From: Flavobacterium psychrophilum
GTDB taxonomy: Bacteria > Bacteroidota > Bacteroidia > Flavobacteriales > Flavobacteriaceae
Direction: 5' to 3'
Length of the DNA: 6,834 nt
NCBI GenBank assembly: GCA_022729635.1
Contig: DZAU01000086.1
Span: 1-6,834, forward strand
Shown one piece after another: positions 1 through 5,481 of this stretch (position 1 is the first letter of the stretch; each line of letters opens with the position of its first letter). The translations under genes were made by a program, and so were the position numbers. The notes beneath the pieces are model-generated. The model was not told the origin of the DNA, did no database searches, and saw only the letters and a program-made list of their open reading frames with translations.

Positions 1-3
1 AAT

Positions 4-1236
4 TTATGACGCAATCTCCAATCGTTTCAATAAATTTCTATTCAGGCTTTCTTTTGCATAATCCACATCTATTTCTAATATTTTCTCGTCAGAACTTGGC
101 AATTCATACATCGCATCGGTCAGGATGGCTTCGCATAAAGAACGCAATCCACGAGCTCCGAGCTTGTATTCTAAAGCTTTTTCTACAATAAAATCTAAAG
201 CCTCGTCTGTGATGACAAATTCTACTTCATCCATCAAAAACAATTTTTTATATTGTTTGATTAAAGCATTTTTAGGTTCGGTCAAAATGGCTCTCAATGT
301 TTCTCTGTCTAAAGGATCCATGTGGGTCAAAACAGGCAAACGCCCAATGATTTCAGGAATTAATCCAAAATCCTTAATGTCTTTCGGGATAATATATTGC
401 AACAAATTGTCTTTATCGATATTGTCGGCATTTTTAGAAGTATTGTAACCCACGGCTTGGCGATTCAATCGTTTCGAAATTATTTTCTCCACTCCGTCGA
501 AAGCACCACCGGCAATAAACAAAATATTTTGGGTATTGACTTCCACAAATTTCTGGTCTGGATGTTTTCTTCCTCCTTTTGGTGGCACATTGACAACCGT
601 TCCTTCTAGTAATTTCAACAATGCTTGTTGAACGCCTTCGCCCGAAACATCACGAGTAATCGATGGATTGTCACTTTTTCGGGCAATTTTATCAATTTCG
701 TCAATAAAAACGATTCCTCTTTCGGCTTTCGCCAAATCATAATCTGCGGCTTGCAAAAGGCGTGTCAAAATACTTTCGACATCTTCGCCTACATAACCAG
801 CTTCGGTCAAAACTGTCGCATCTACAATTGCCAAAGGAACGTCGAGCATTCTGGCAATGGTTTTTGCAACTAAAGTTTTCCCGGTTCCGGTTTGCCCTAC
901 CATAATGATATTGCTTTTTTCAATTTCTACATCGTCGTGCAATTCCTGTTGCATCAACCGTTTGTAATGATTGTAAACCGCAACTGCCATCACTTTTTTG
1001 GTTTGGTCTTGACCAATAACATATTGATCCAGAAACGCTCTGATTTCTTTTGGTTTTCTTAAAATCAAATCGGTTGGCAAATGATTTTTGCTGCTTGATT
1101 TTAATTCTTCTAATACGATTCCGTGTGCTTGCTCGATACATTTATCACAAATATGCGCATCGATTCCGGCAATCAATAAATTGGTTTCCGGTTTTTTTCT
1201 TCCACAGAACGAACATTCTAATTTAGGTTTAGCCAT
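4..1236 (-). CDS. clpX: ATP-dependent unfoldase ClpX, ATPase subunit of the ClpXP protease
   Basis: ClpX is a cytoplasmic AAA+ hexamer that recognises, unfolds and threads substrate proteins into ClpP. The 410-residue product is complete and close to the usual length of about 420. An N-terminal zinc-binding domain has Cys8, Cys11, Cys30 and Cys33. The AAA+ core shows Walker A GQTGTGKT (114-121), the GYVG pore loop (147-150), Walker B with Asp179-Glu180, the substrate-gripping RKH loop (223-225), the arginine-finger region GLIPEIIGR ending at Arg299, and the sensor-2 motif GARGLRS (360-366). The ClpP-docking tripeptide, IGF in E. coli, appears to be VGY (262-264), which is probably a lineage variant. 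The ATG at 1236 gives the expected zinc-finger N-terminus; no Shine-Dalgarno motif precedes it. The gene follows clpP by 77 bases on the same strand, so the two are probably cotranscribed. Its stop codon lies at the left edge of the window. Confidence 0.98.
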   Translation of the reverse strand: MAKPKLECSFCGRKKPETNLLIAGIDAHICDKCIEQAHGIVLEELKSSSKNHLPTDLILRKPKEIRAFLDQYVIGQDQTKKVMAVAVYNHYKRLMQQELHDDVEIEKSNIIMVGQTGTGKTLVAKTIARMLDVPLAIVDATVLTEAGYVGEDVESILTRLLQAADYDLAKAERGIVFIDEIDKIARKSDNPSITRDVSGEGVQQALLKLLEGTVVNVPPKGGRKHPDQKFVEVNTQNILFIAGGAFDGVEKIISKRLNRQAVGYNTSKNADNIDKDNLLQYIIPKDIKDFGLIPEIIGRLPVLTHMDPLDRETLRAILTEPKNALIKQYKKLFLMDEVEFVITDEALDFIVEKALEYKLGARGLRSLCEAILTDAMYELPSSDEKILEIDVDYAKESLNRNLLKRLEIAS

Positions 1237-1247
1237 ATTTTGAGGTT

Positions 1248-1310
1248 AAAGGTCAGAGGTTAGAAGTTAGAAGTACACAATCGTATTTCTAACTTCTGAC
1301 CTCTAACTTT
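1248..1310. repeat. Heptamer-built inverted repeat in the clpP-clpX gap
   Basis: The arms 1253-1272 and 1287-1306 are complementary at 18 of 20 positions around a 14-base loop. Pairing resumes weakly to 1248 and 1310 past a one-base bulge. Each arm is about three degenerate 7-base units of the form AGGTCAG, AGGTTAG or AAGTTAG, so this is a tandem heptamer run facing its own inverted copy. It fills nearly all of the 77-base gap and would form a hairpin in the clpP-clpX mRNA, ending about 11 bases before the clpX start. There is no T-tract after the stem in the leftward direction, so it does not look like a standard terminator. It could affect the ClpP to ClpX expression ratio, mRNA stability, or nothing. 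Confidence 0.8.
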
Positions 1311-1313
1311 AAT

Positions 1314-1985
1314 TTATCTTCTTAAAACTTCATCAATCATTCCGTATTCTTTCGCTTCATCGGCAATCATCCAATAATCGCGCTCGCTGTCTTGGTGCAC
1401 TTTTTCGAATGTTTGTCCTGAATGTTGCGAAATAATTTTATACAATTCGTCTTTTAATTTCAACATTTCACGCAAGTTGATTTCCATATCGGTTGCAACG
1501 CCTTGTGCTCCACCAGAAGGTTGATGAATCATCACTCTCGAATGTGGCAATGCCGAACGTTTTCCTGCTGCTCCGGCGCATAATAAAACCGCTCCCATTG
1601 AAGCTGCCATTCCTGTGCAAATCGTTGCTACGTCTGGTTTGATGTATTGCATGGTGTCATAAATTCCCAATCCTGCATAAACGCTTCCGCCTGGCGAATT
1701 TAAGTAAATTTGAATATCTTTCGAGGCATCGGCGCTTTCTAAGAAAAGCAATTGAGCCTGAACGATATTCGCAATTTGATCATCGATTCCTGTGCCTAAG
1801 AAAATAATTCTGTCCATCATTAATCTCGAAAAAACATCCAATTGTGAAACATTCAGTTGTCGTTCTTCAATGATATATGGAGTCATATTCGTTGGCGTCA
1901 TTGCGCCAATTATTTTATCGTAATACATTGCATTAACACCGTGATGTTTTGTTGCAAATTTTTTAAATTCTGCGCCGTAGTTCAT
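1314..1985 (-). CDS. clpP: ATP-dependent Clp protease proteolytic subunit ClpP
   Basis: ClpP is the serine peptidase that forms the two-ring, 14-subunit degradation chamber fed by ClpX. The 223-residue product has the full triad: Ser129 in GMAASMG (125-131), His154 in MIHQPSGG and Asp203 in ERDYWM. The spacings of 25 and 49 residues equal those of E. coli ClpP. The oxyanion and substrate-strand segment NSPGGSVYAG is at 96-105. The mature core appears to begin near MTPYIIEERQ (34-43), so about 30 residues precede it, longer than the 14-residue E. coli propeptide. I kept the ATG at 1985 because the NYGAEFKKFATKHHG leader resembles what I recall of Bacteroidota ClpP; Met20, Met29 and Met34 are the internal alternatives. 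The gene lies between tig and clpX on the same strand. A terminator-like hairpin after tig suggests a separate clpP-clpX transcript. Confidence 0.98.
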   Translation of the reverse strand: MNYGAEFKKFATKHHGVNAMYYDKIIGAMTPTNMTPYIIEERQLNVSQLDVFSRLMMDRIIFLGTGIDDQIANIVQAQLLFLESADASKDIQIYLNSPGGSVYAGLGIYDTMQYIKPDVATICTGMAASMGAVLLCAGAAGKRSALPHSRVMIHQPSGGAQGVATDMEINLREMLKLKDELYKIISQHSGQTFEKVHQDSERDYWMIADEAKEYGMIDEVLRR

Positions 1986-1994
1986 AGTTTTATT

Positions 1995-2018
1995 GTTTAA
2001 AAGTTTAAAAGTTTAAGG
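1995..2018. repeat. Tandem GTTTAAAA octamer repeat
   Basis: Two exact copies of GTTTAAAA (1995-2002, 2003-2010) are followed by a degenerate third, GTTTAAGG (2011-2018), and by a further GTTTAA at 2021-2026. The run lies just upstream of the clpP start codon and would be in its 5' leader. It is a short low-complexity repeat that could vary in copy number by slippage. No protein-binding role can be assigned from the sequence. Confidence 0.7.
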
Positions 2019-2029
2019 TTGTTTAATCT

Positions 2030-2104
2030 TATACCAAATCGACATATTAAATAGTCCAAAATATTACTACTGAAATTGGGCTAAATAATAATTACAATTG
2101 GTAT
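2030..2104. repeat. MITE-like imperfect palindrome flanked by TAATCT direct repeats
   Basis: This 75-base stretch is an ungapped imperfect palindrome centred near 2067.5. Outer arms ATACCAA (2031-2037) and TTGGTAT (2098-2104) match perfectly. Five inner pairs (2045-2049 with 2086-2090) and eight more (2052-2059 with 2076-2083, one a G-T wobble) fall in the same register. In total about 23 of the 32 outer positions pair without any gap. The hexamer TAATCT flanks it on both sides (2024-2029 and 2105-2110), as a target-site duplication would. That fits a miniature inverted-repeat element of the non-coding type. A structured clpP leader RNA, or chance in AT-rich DNA, are the alternatives. No transposase is present in the window. 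Confidence 0.45.
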
Positions 2105-2122
2105 TAATCTATTCAACCAAAA

Positions 2123-2152
2123 GAGCATCAAAAAATATTTTTTTTGACGCTC
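2123..2152 (-). terminator. Probable intrinsic terminator of tig
   Basis: Read leftward, the stem GAGCGTC plus six A pairs with six T plus GATGCTC across a four-base loop, and TTTT follows directly. All 13 positions pair in the leftward RNA if one G-U wobble is allowed; in the rightward RNA the same position is a C-A mismatch. This favours action on leftward transcription. It lies 66 bases beyond the tig stop codon, so it would separate tig from clpP-clpX. Confidence 0.65.
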
Positions 2153-2195
2153 AAATATAACTATTTTTTCTTTACGATTTTCGCTTCCTCTTATT

Positions 2196-2216
2196 CCCCC
2201 TTCGGGGGTTAGGGGG
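2196..2216. repeat. C5/G5 block hairpin directly after the tig stop
   Basis: The plus strand reads CCCCC-TTC-GGGGG-TTA-GGGGG, so the C block can pair with either G block. This is a strikingly GC-rich island in AT-rich surroundings and begins only two bases past the tig stop codon. From memory, similar CCCCCTAACCCCCGAAGGGGG-type blocks recur between genes in flavobacterial genomes, but I cannot verify this here. In the tig mRNA it would form a strong 3' hairpin without a T-tract, perhaps protecting the 3' end or acting as a REP-like dispersed element. Confidence 0.65.
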
Positions 2217-2218
2217 CT

Positions 2219-3544
2219 TTATTCTCCATAAGAAGCAGCAATAAATTGCTCGTAAGTAACTTCTTTAGTTGTTGGATTTGCTTTCTCTTTAAATAAATCT
2301 AGCATTTTTTCGGCAACAACTTGTTCTGAAAGGCGTTTTACTTCTTCTTGATTTCCTAAAACTCTTGCCACAATTCCTTCAACTTCTTCGTCAGTAGGAT
2401 TTGTTTGCCCATATTGTGCCATTTGCTGACGGATTGCTTTTGCAGTAAAAGATTTCAAATCTTCGAATGTGATTTGGATATTGCTTTGTGCCAATGCTTT
2501 TCCTTCGATTAATTGAAAACGCAGCCCTTTTTCTGATCTTGTGTATTCAACTTCAGCTTCTTCTGGAGTAAGTTGTTTTTCACCAACTGTTTGCAACCAT
2601 TTTTTAAGAAATTCGGCTGGCAAATCGAATTTTGTGTTTTCGATTAAGAATTCCTGAACATCCATCATTAGTTTTTGTTCGGCTTGCAAAGCAAATTGAG
2701 CTTCTGCATCTTCTTTAATTTTTGCTTTCAATTCTTCAACAGAGGCAAGATTTCCAGCTCCAAAAAGTTGATCGAATAATTCTTGGTTTAATTCAGCCAA
2801 TTCGATTGAATTAATATTTTCGATAGTGAAATCAACATCAATATCAAGTGTATGCACATCATCGTGACCCACTTTCAGGTAATCCATTAATTGGTGATCA
2901 TCAAAAAACAAACCTTTTGTGCTTACCGTCACTACATCGCCTGCTTTTTTTCCGATAAATTTATCGGCCGTAGCTTTATCTTTAAAAACATCTAAAGAAA
3001 GGGTAGTTGTGCTATTGATACCTTTTTCGATATTGAAAAAAGTTCCTGAAACATCGTAACCTTCACCAACAATTTCTTGAGGAACAGCTTTTCCGAATTG
3101 TTTTTGAATGCGGGAAATTTGACCATCGATGAGCTTGTCTTCGGCAGTAATTATATATTTTACGATGTTGTTTTTAGCTTCAAGATCTAATTCGAAATTT
3201 GGGACTAAACCTATTTCGTATTCAAAAACCAATTCTTCGGCATCCCAATTTAAGTTTTCATTTACTTTGGCAAGCGGAGTTCCAAGAAGGTTTAATCTTT
3301 CGGATTGCACAAAACGTTCTAAAGCTAAATCAACCACTTTTTTTACTTCTTCTTGTTTTATGGCACGGCCGTATTGTTTTTCAACCAAATCTTTTGGTAC
3401 TTGTCCTTTTCTAAAACCTTTAACGGTAGCCAAAGGCATTTTTTCATTTATTCTTTTTGCAACTTGACCTTTGTAATCCATGTGGACTACTGTCATTACA
3501 ATTGTTTCGTTTACTGCGTCTAATGCTACTCTTTTAATATCCAT
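2219..3544 (-). CDS. tig: Trigger factor, ribosome-associated chaperone
   Basis: Trigger factor docks near the ribosomal exit tunnel and shields nascent chains. The 441-residue product is near the usual length of about 430. The N-terminal ribosome-binding domain (about 1-120) carries the signature GFRKGQVP at 43-50. The middle domain (about 150-245) corresponds to the FKBP-type prolyl isomerase. Its end is recognisable (FIGKKAGDVVTV, 196-207), but the family's IPGFE segment is missing, so isomerase activity is doubtful. The C-terminal chaperone arms (about 250-441) begin with ELNQELFDQLFG and are rich in Glu, Lys and Gln, as expected for long helices. Translation starts at the ATG at 3544 without a Shine-Dalgarno motif; 26 bases upstream lies a perfect inverted repeat over a promoter-like box. 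The neighbours clpP and clpX form the common quality-control cluster. The identification is secure; the isomerase status is inference. Confidence 0.95.
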   Translation of the reverse strand: MDIKRVALDAVNETIVMTVVHMDYKGQVAKRINEKMPLATVKGFRKGQVPKDLVEKQYGRAIKQEEVKKVVDLALERFVQSERLNLLGTPLAKVNENLNWDAEELVFEYEIGLVPNFELDLEAKNNIVKYIITAEDKLIDGQISRIQKQFGKAVPQEIVGEGYDVSGTFFNIEKGINSTTTLSLDVFKDKATADKFIGKKAGDVVTVSTKGLFFDDHQLMDYLKVGHDDVHTLDIDVDFTIENINSIELAELNQELFDQLFGAGNLASVEELKAKIKEDAEAQFALQAEQKLMMDVQEFLIENTKFDLPAEFLKKWLQTVGEKQLTPEEAEVEYTRSEKGLRFQLIEGKALAQSNIQITFEDLKSFTAKAIRQQMAQYGQTNPTDEEVEGIVARVLGNQEEVKRLSEQVVAEKMLDLFKEKANPTTKEVTYEQFIAASYGE

Positions 3545-3570
3545 TTCTGTCTTTAATTTACATAATAAAA

Positions 3571-3605
3571 TTGGGTTGCAAAATTATAAAATTTTTGCAA
3601 CCCAA
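3571..3605. promoter_or_regulatory. Perfect 13-bp inverted repeat upstream of tig (operator or terminator)
   Basis: TTGGGTTGCAAAA (3571-3583) is repeated exactly in inverse at 3593-3605 across a nine-base spacer. Two readings are possible. It overlaps the probable tig promoter, so it could be an operator. Read leftward, the stem is followed at once by TTTTATT, so it could also terminate the upstream small membrane-protein gene that ends at 3663. The arm and spacer geometry resembles the CIRCE heat-shock operator, but the sequence does not match CIRCE. Confidence 0.7.
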
Positions 3606-3609
3606 ACAA
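3579..3609 (-). promoter_or_regulatory. Candidate tig promoter (Bacteroidota type)
   Basis: On the minus strand TAATTTTG (3586-3579) fits the Bacteroidota -7 consensus TAnnTTTG. A TTG (3609-3607) lies 20 bases upstream, within the reported spacing for the -33 element; a TTTG at 3606-3603 is 16 bases away. The start of transcription would fall near 3572-3575, giving a leader of about 30 bases. The -7 box lies inside the inverted repeat at 3571-3605. Confidence 0.5.
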
Positions 3610-3662
3610 GTTTTTAATCTATTGAATTTTAGCCAATTATTTGACCCAAAATACAATGCTTT

Positions 3663-4007
3663 TTATTGATCATCCCCAACAATTTTATATACAATTGACT
3701 GGCAAACAGAGAGAATTATACTAAAAATTAAGGCCGTCCAAAACGAATTTACCCTAAATCCGGGAACAAGCCGGGAACACATTAAAATAATAAAGGCATT
3801 GATAACAAATAAAAACAAGCCTAATGTTAAGATGGTTACAGGTAAGGTCAATAGGACCAAAATGGGCTTAATAAATATATTGAGTAACCCTAAAACAACC
3901 GCAACAATTATAGCAGTCGTAAAATCAGCTACACTGACACTTGTCATAAAGTGAGCAATAAGCAAGACCAAACCTGAAGTAATTAGAATTCTGACAAGTA
4001 GTTTCAT
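3663..4007 (-). CDS. Small membrane protein of the phage-holin-4/YvlD family
   Basis: The 114-residue product is almost wholly hydrophobic, with about four membrane segments: roughly 5-22, 30-50, 52-77 and 88-109. The pattern GLLNIFIKPILVLLTLPVTI (40-59), then TLGLFLFVINA (61-71) and PGFRVNSFWTAL (82-93), is typical of the family called mycobacterial-type four-TMS phage holin (Pfam Phage_holin_4_2, including B. subtilis YvlD). Despite the name, most members are chromosomal inner-membrane proteins of unknown role. No lysin or phage gene lies nearby, so a lytic function should not be assumed. The gene stands alone: tig follows after 118 bases and the upstream gene is divergent. The ATG at 4007 places the first helix at once after MKLLVR, and a good promoter match precedes it. 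Confidence 0.88.
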   Translation of the reverse strand: MKLLVRILITSGLVLLIAHFMTSVSVADFTTAIIVAVVLGLLNIFIKPILVLLTLPVTILTLGLFLFVINAFIILMCSRLVPGFRVNSFWTALIFSIILSVCQSIVYKIVGDDQ

Positions 4008-4032
4008 AATTAAGTTTTTTAAAGTTTTATTT

Positions 4033-4061
4033 CAAAAGTATGATAAATATTTTATAAACAA
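4033..4061 (-). promoter_or_regulatory. Candidate promoter of the holin-family gene
   Basis: On the minus strand TACTTTTG (4040-4033) matches TAnnTTTG exactly. TTG (4061-4059) lies 18 bases upstream, within the spacing known for Flavobacterium promoters. Transcription would begin near 4026, leaving a leader of about 20 bases before the ATG at 4007. Confidence 0.55.
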
Positions 4062-4073
4062 TCATTTTTTGAG

Positions 4074-4081
4074 TATCTTCG
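4074..4081 (+). promoter_or_regulatory. Candidate -7 box of the secreted Asp-box gene
   Basis: TATCTTCG differs from TAnnTTTG at one position and lies 25 bases before the ATG at 4107, a sensible distance for a short leader. No TTG with standard spacing was found upstream, so the call is tentative. Confidence 0.35.
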
Positions 4082-4106
4082 TGGGAATAAACTTAAAACC
4101 AAAGTT

Positions 4107-5426
4107 ATGAAAAAAGTATTACTTTCCGTTTTATTGATAAGTTCGTTTGTGGCAAATGCCCAGTTTTGGACTGAAAAAGCAACTGGATTTACAACTCCAA
4201 ACAGATCTCTATATAGCATATCTATTGTAGATGCTAATGTCATTTGGGCAAATGAATACGATAATTCACCCGATTATACCGTAAAAGGATTTACACGCAG
4301 CACTGATGGAGGAGAAACTTGGACTTCTGGCACAATAGATTTAGGTGTGGCAACACCAGACGATTTAGGCATTTCCTCAATTACAGCAGTTTCAGCAACA
4401 ACTGCTTGGGTTTCAGTATATCCAATTAATTTTAACACTGCTGGTGGCATTTGGAAAACAACCGATAGCGGAACCACTTGGACAAAACAAATAACAGCCC
4501 AATTCAGTAGTCTAGCTGAATCATACGCCAACTTCGTTCATTTTTGGGATGCCAATAATGGAATTGCAGGAGGGGATCCAGAAAGTGGCGAATTCGAAAT
4601 CTACACAACAAGTGATGGCGGAACAAATTGGACAAGAGTTGACGGCACAAATATTCCAGATCCGGATGCTGGAGGCGAGTATGGTTATGAAAATCGTTTT
4701 ACCGTTTCGGGCAATACTATTTGGTTTGGTACTGATATAGGAAGAATTTTCAAATCCACAGACAAAGGATTAACTTGGGCTTCTTATCAATCTCAAAGTA
4801 TAGATTTTGGATTGGACAGATTTACTTTTTCAGACGCAAACAAAGGTCTTTTAATGATATATGACCCAATTGCATTATACAGTACAACTGATGGCGGAGC
4901 CAACTGGAGTCTGGTCACATTTACGGGTCAAGTTTTTAACACTGATATTGCCTACATTCCCGGCACTTCAATTGTAGTTTCTTCTGCAATGGCGAATCCT
5001 CTTGGTTCTTCTTATAGTCTTGACGATGGCTTGACTTGGATACCTATTGATACTAATATTACTCACGGAACATTAAAGTTTTTGAATGATAGTTTTGGAT
5101 TTTCGGCTGGACTAAACACGAACGCAACCACTGGCGGAATTTATAAATTTACTGGAATCCCATTAAAAACTCCTGATTTTGATGCCAAAATTAAATTTGT
5201 AGCCTATCCAAATCCAACAAAGGGGATTTTGCATCTAGATTCCGAAGTATCCTTAATTAAGGAAGCGGCAGTTTTTGATTTATTTGGAAGACAAGTTTAT
5301 GATTCTAAATTTCAATCTTTAAATAAAGTAGATTTAGATCTAAATCACTTTCAATCCGGACTGTATTTATTGAAAGTTACCACCGAGTCTGGAAAAACCG
5401 AGACTTTGAAAATTATGAAAAACTAG
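4107..5426 (+). CDS. Secreted Asp-box beta-propeller protein with T9SS C-terminal sorting domain
   Basis: The 439-residue product has a Sec signal peptide, MKKVLLSVLLISSFVANA, probably cut before Gln19. Six Asp-box motifs of the form S/T-x-D-x-G-x-x-W follow, with their Asp at 67, 120, 170, 219, 262 and 306. The 43-53 residue spacing suits one propeller blade each, as in BNR, sortilin or YCF48-like folds. Residues 363-439 form a type A T9SS sorting domain: YPNPTKGILHL near its start, VFDLFGRQVYDSK in the middle, and SGLYLLKVTTESGKTETLKIMKN at the end. The protein is therefore expected to cross the outer membrane and be released or anchored on the cell surface. Asp boxes are structural, and I see no sialidase-type catalytic arginine set that would justify calling it an enzyme; the ligand is unknown. 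The gene is monocistronic: divergent from the holin-family gene and convergent with pepE. Confidence 0.92.
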   Translation: MKKVLLSVLLISSFVANAQFWTEKATGFTTPNRSLYSISIVDANVIWANEYDNSPDYTVKGFTRSTDGGETWTSGTIDLGVATPDDLGISSITAVSATTAWVSVYPINFNTAGGIWKTTDSGTTWTKQITAQFSSLAESYANFVHFWDANNGIAGGDPESGEFEIYTTSDGGTNWTRVDGTNIPDPDAGGEYGYENRFTVSGNTIWFGTDIGRIFKSTDKGLTWASYQSQSIDFGLDRFTFSDANKGLLMIYDPIALYSTTDGGANWSLVTFTGQVFNTDIAYIPGTSIVVSSAMANPLGSSYSLDDGLTWIPIDTNITHGTLKFLNDSFGFSAGLNTNATTGGIYKFTGIPLKTPDFDAKIKFVAYPNPTKGILHLDSEVSLIKEAAVFDLFGRQVYDSKFQSLNKVDLDLNHFQSGLYLLKVTTESGKTETLKIMKN

Positions 5427-5429
5427 ATT

Positions 5430-5481
5430 TTTTTGACTAGCCCTAAAAAAGCGATACAGATTTATTAGGACTAGTCAAAAA
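5430..5481. terminator. Long stem-loop between convergent genes, possible bidirectional terminator
   Basis: Arms 5430-5445 and 5466-5481 are complementary at 15 of 16 positions. The odd position is C-A in the rightward RNA and a G-U wobble in the leftward RNA. Pairing continues inward to 5450 and 5461 with one further mismatch, leaving a ten-base loop. The structure begins four bases after the Asp-box gene stop, and its right arm contains the pepE stop codon (5475-5477). On both strands the T run is at the 5' side of the stem and A's follow it, so the classical U-tract is absent. A transcription-ending role is inferred mainly from position between converging genes. Confidence 0.55.

Noticed and set aside
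6..873. Rightward open frames opposite clpX (6-191, 125-448, 397-609, 625-873)
   Set aside because: They lie antisense to a complete, strongly conserved ClpX, overlap one another and show no recognisable domain.
920..1141. A second leftward frame inside clpX
   Set aside because: It is a frame-shifted reading of the clpX coding strand with basic, low-information sequence.
1995..2110. CRISPR-like repeat array before clpP
   Set aside because: The repeats are 8 bases without regular unique spacers, and no cas gene is present.
2152..2159. TATATTTG on the minus strand as the clpP promoter
   Set aside because: The box is a perfect TAnnTTTG match, but it abuts the tig terminator, would start transcription inside its stem, and has no TTG at the right distance upstream. 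It remains the best box found for clpP, but is not strong enough to annotate.
3129..3467. Two rightward open frames opposite tig
   Set aside because: Both are antisense to the trigger factor N-terminal and middle domains, overlap each other and have no family signature.
3571..3605. CIRCE heat-shock operator upstream of tig
   Set aside because: Only the arm-spacer geometry is similar; the arm sequence does not resemble TTAGCACTC.
3663..4007. Reading the holin-family protein as a phage remnant
   Set aside because: No lysin, integrase or structural phage gene is nearby, and this family is widespread as ordinary chromosomal membrane proteins.
4052..4740. Leftward frames at 4052-4243 and 4274-4531 and a rightward frame at 4549-4740 within the Asp-box gene
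   Set aside because: They fall inside a full-length gene with signal peptide, repeats and sorting domain in the other frame.
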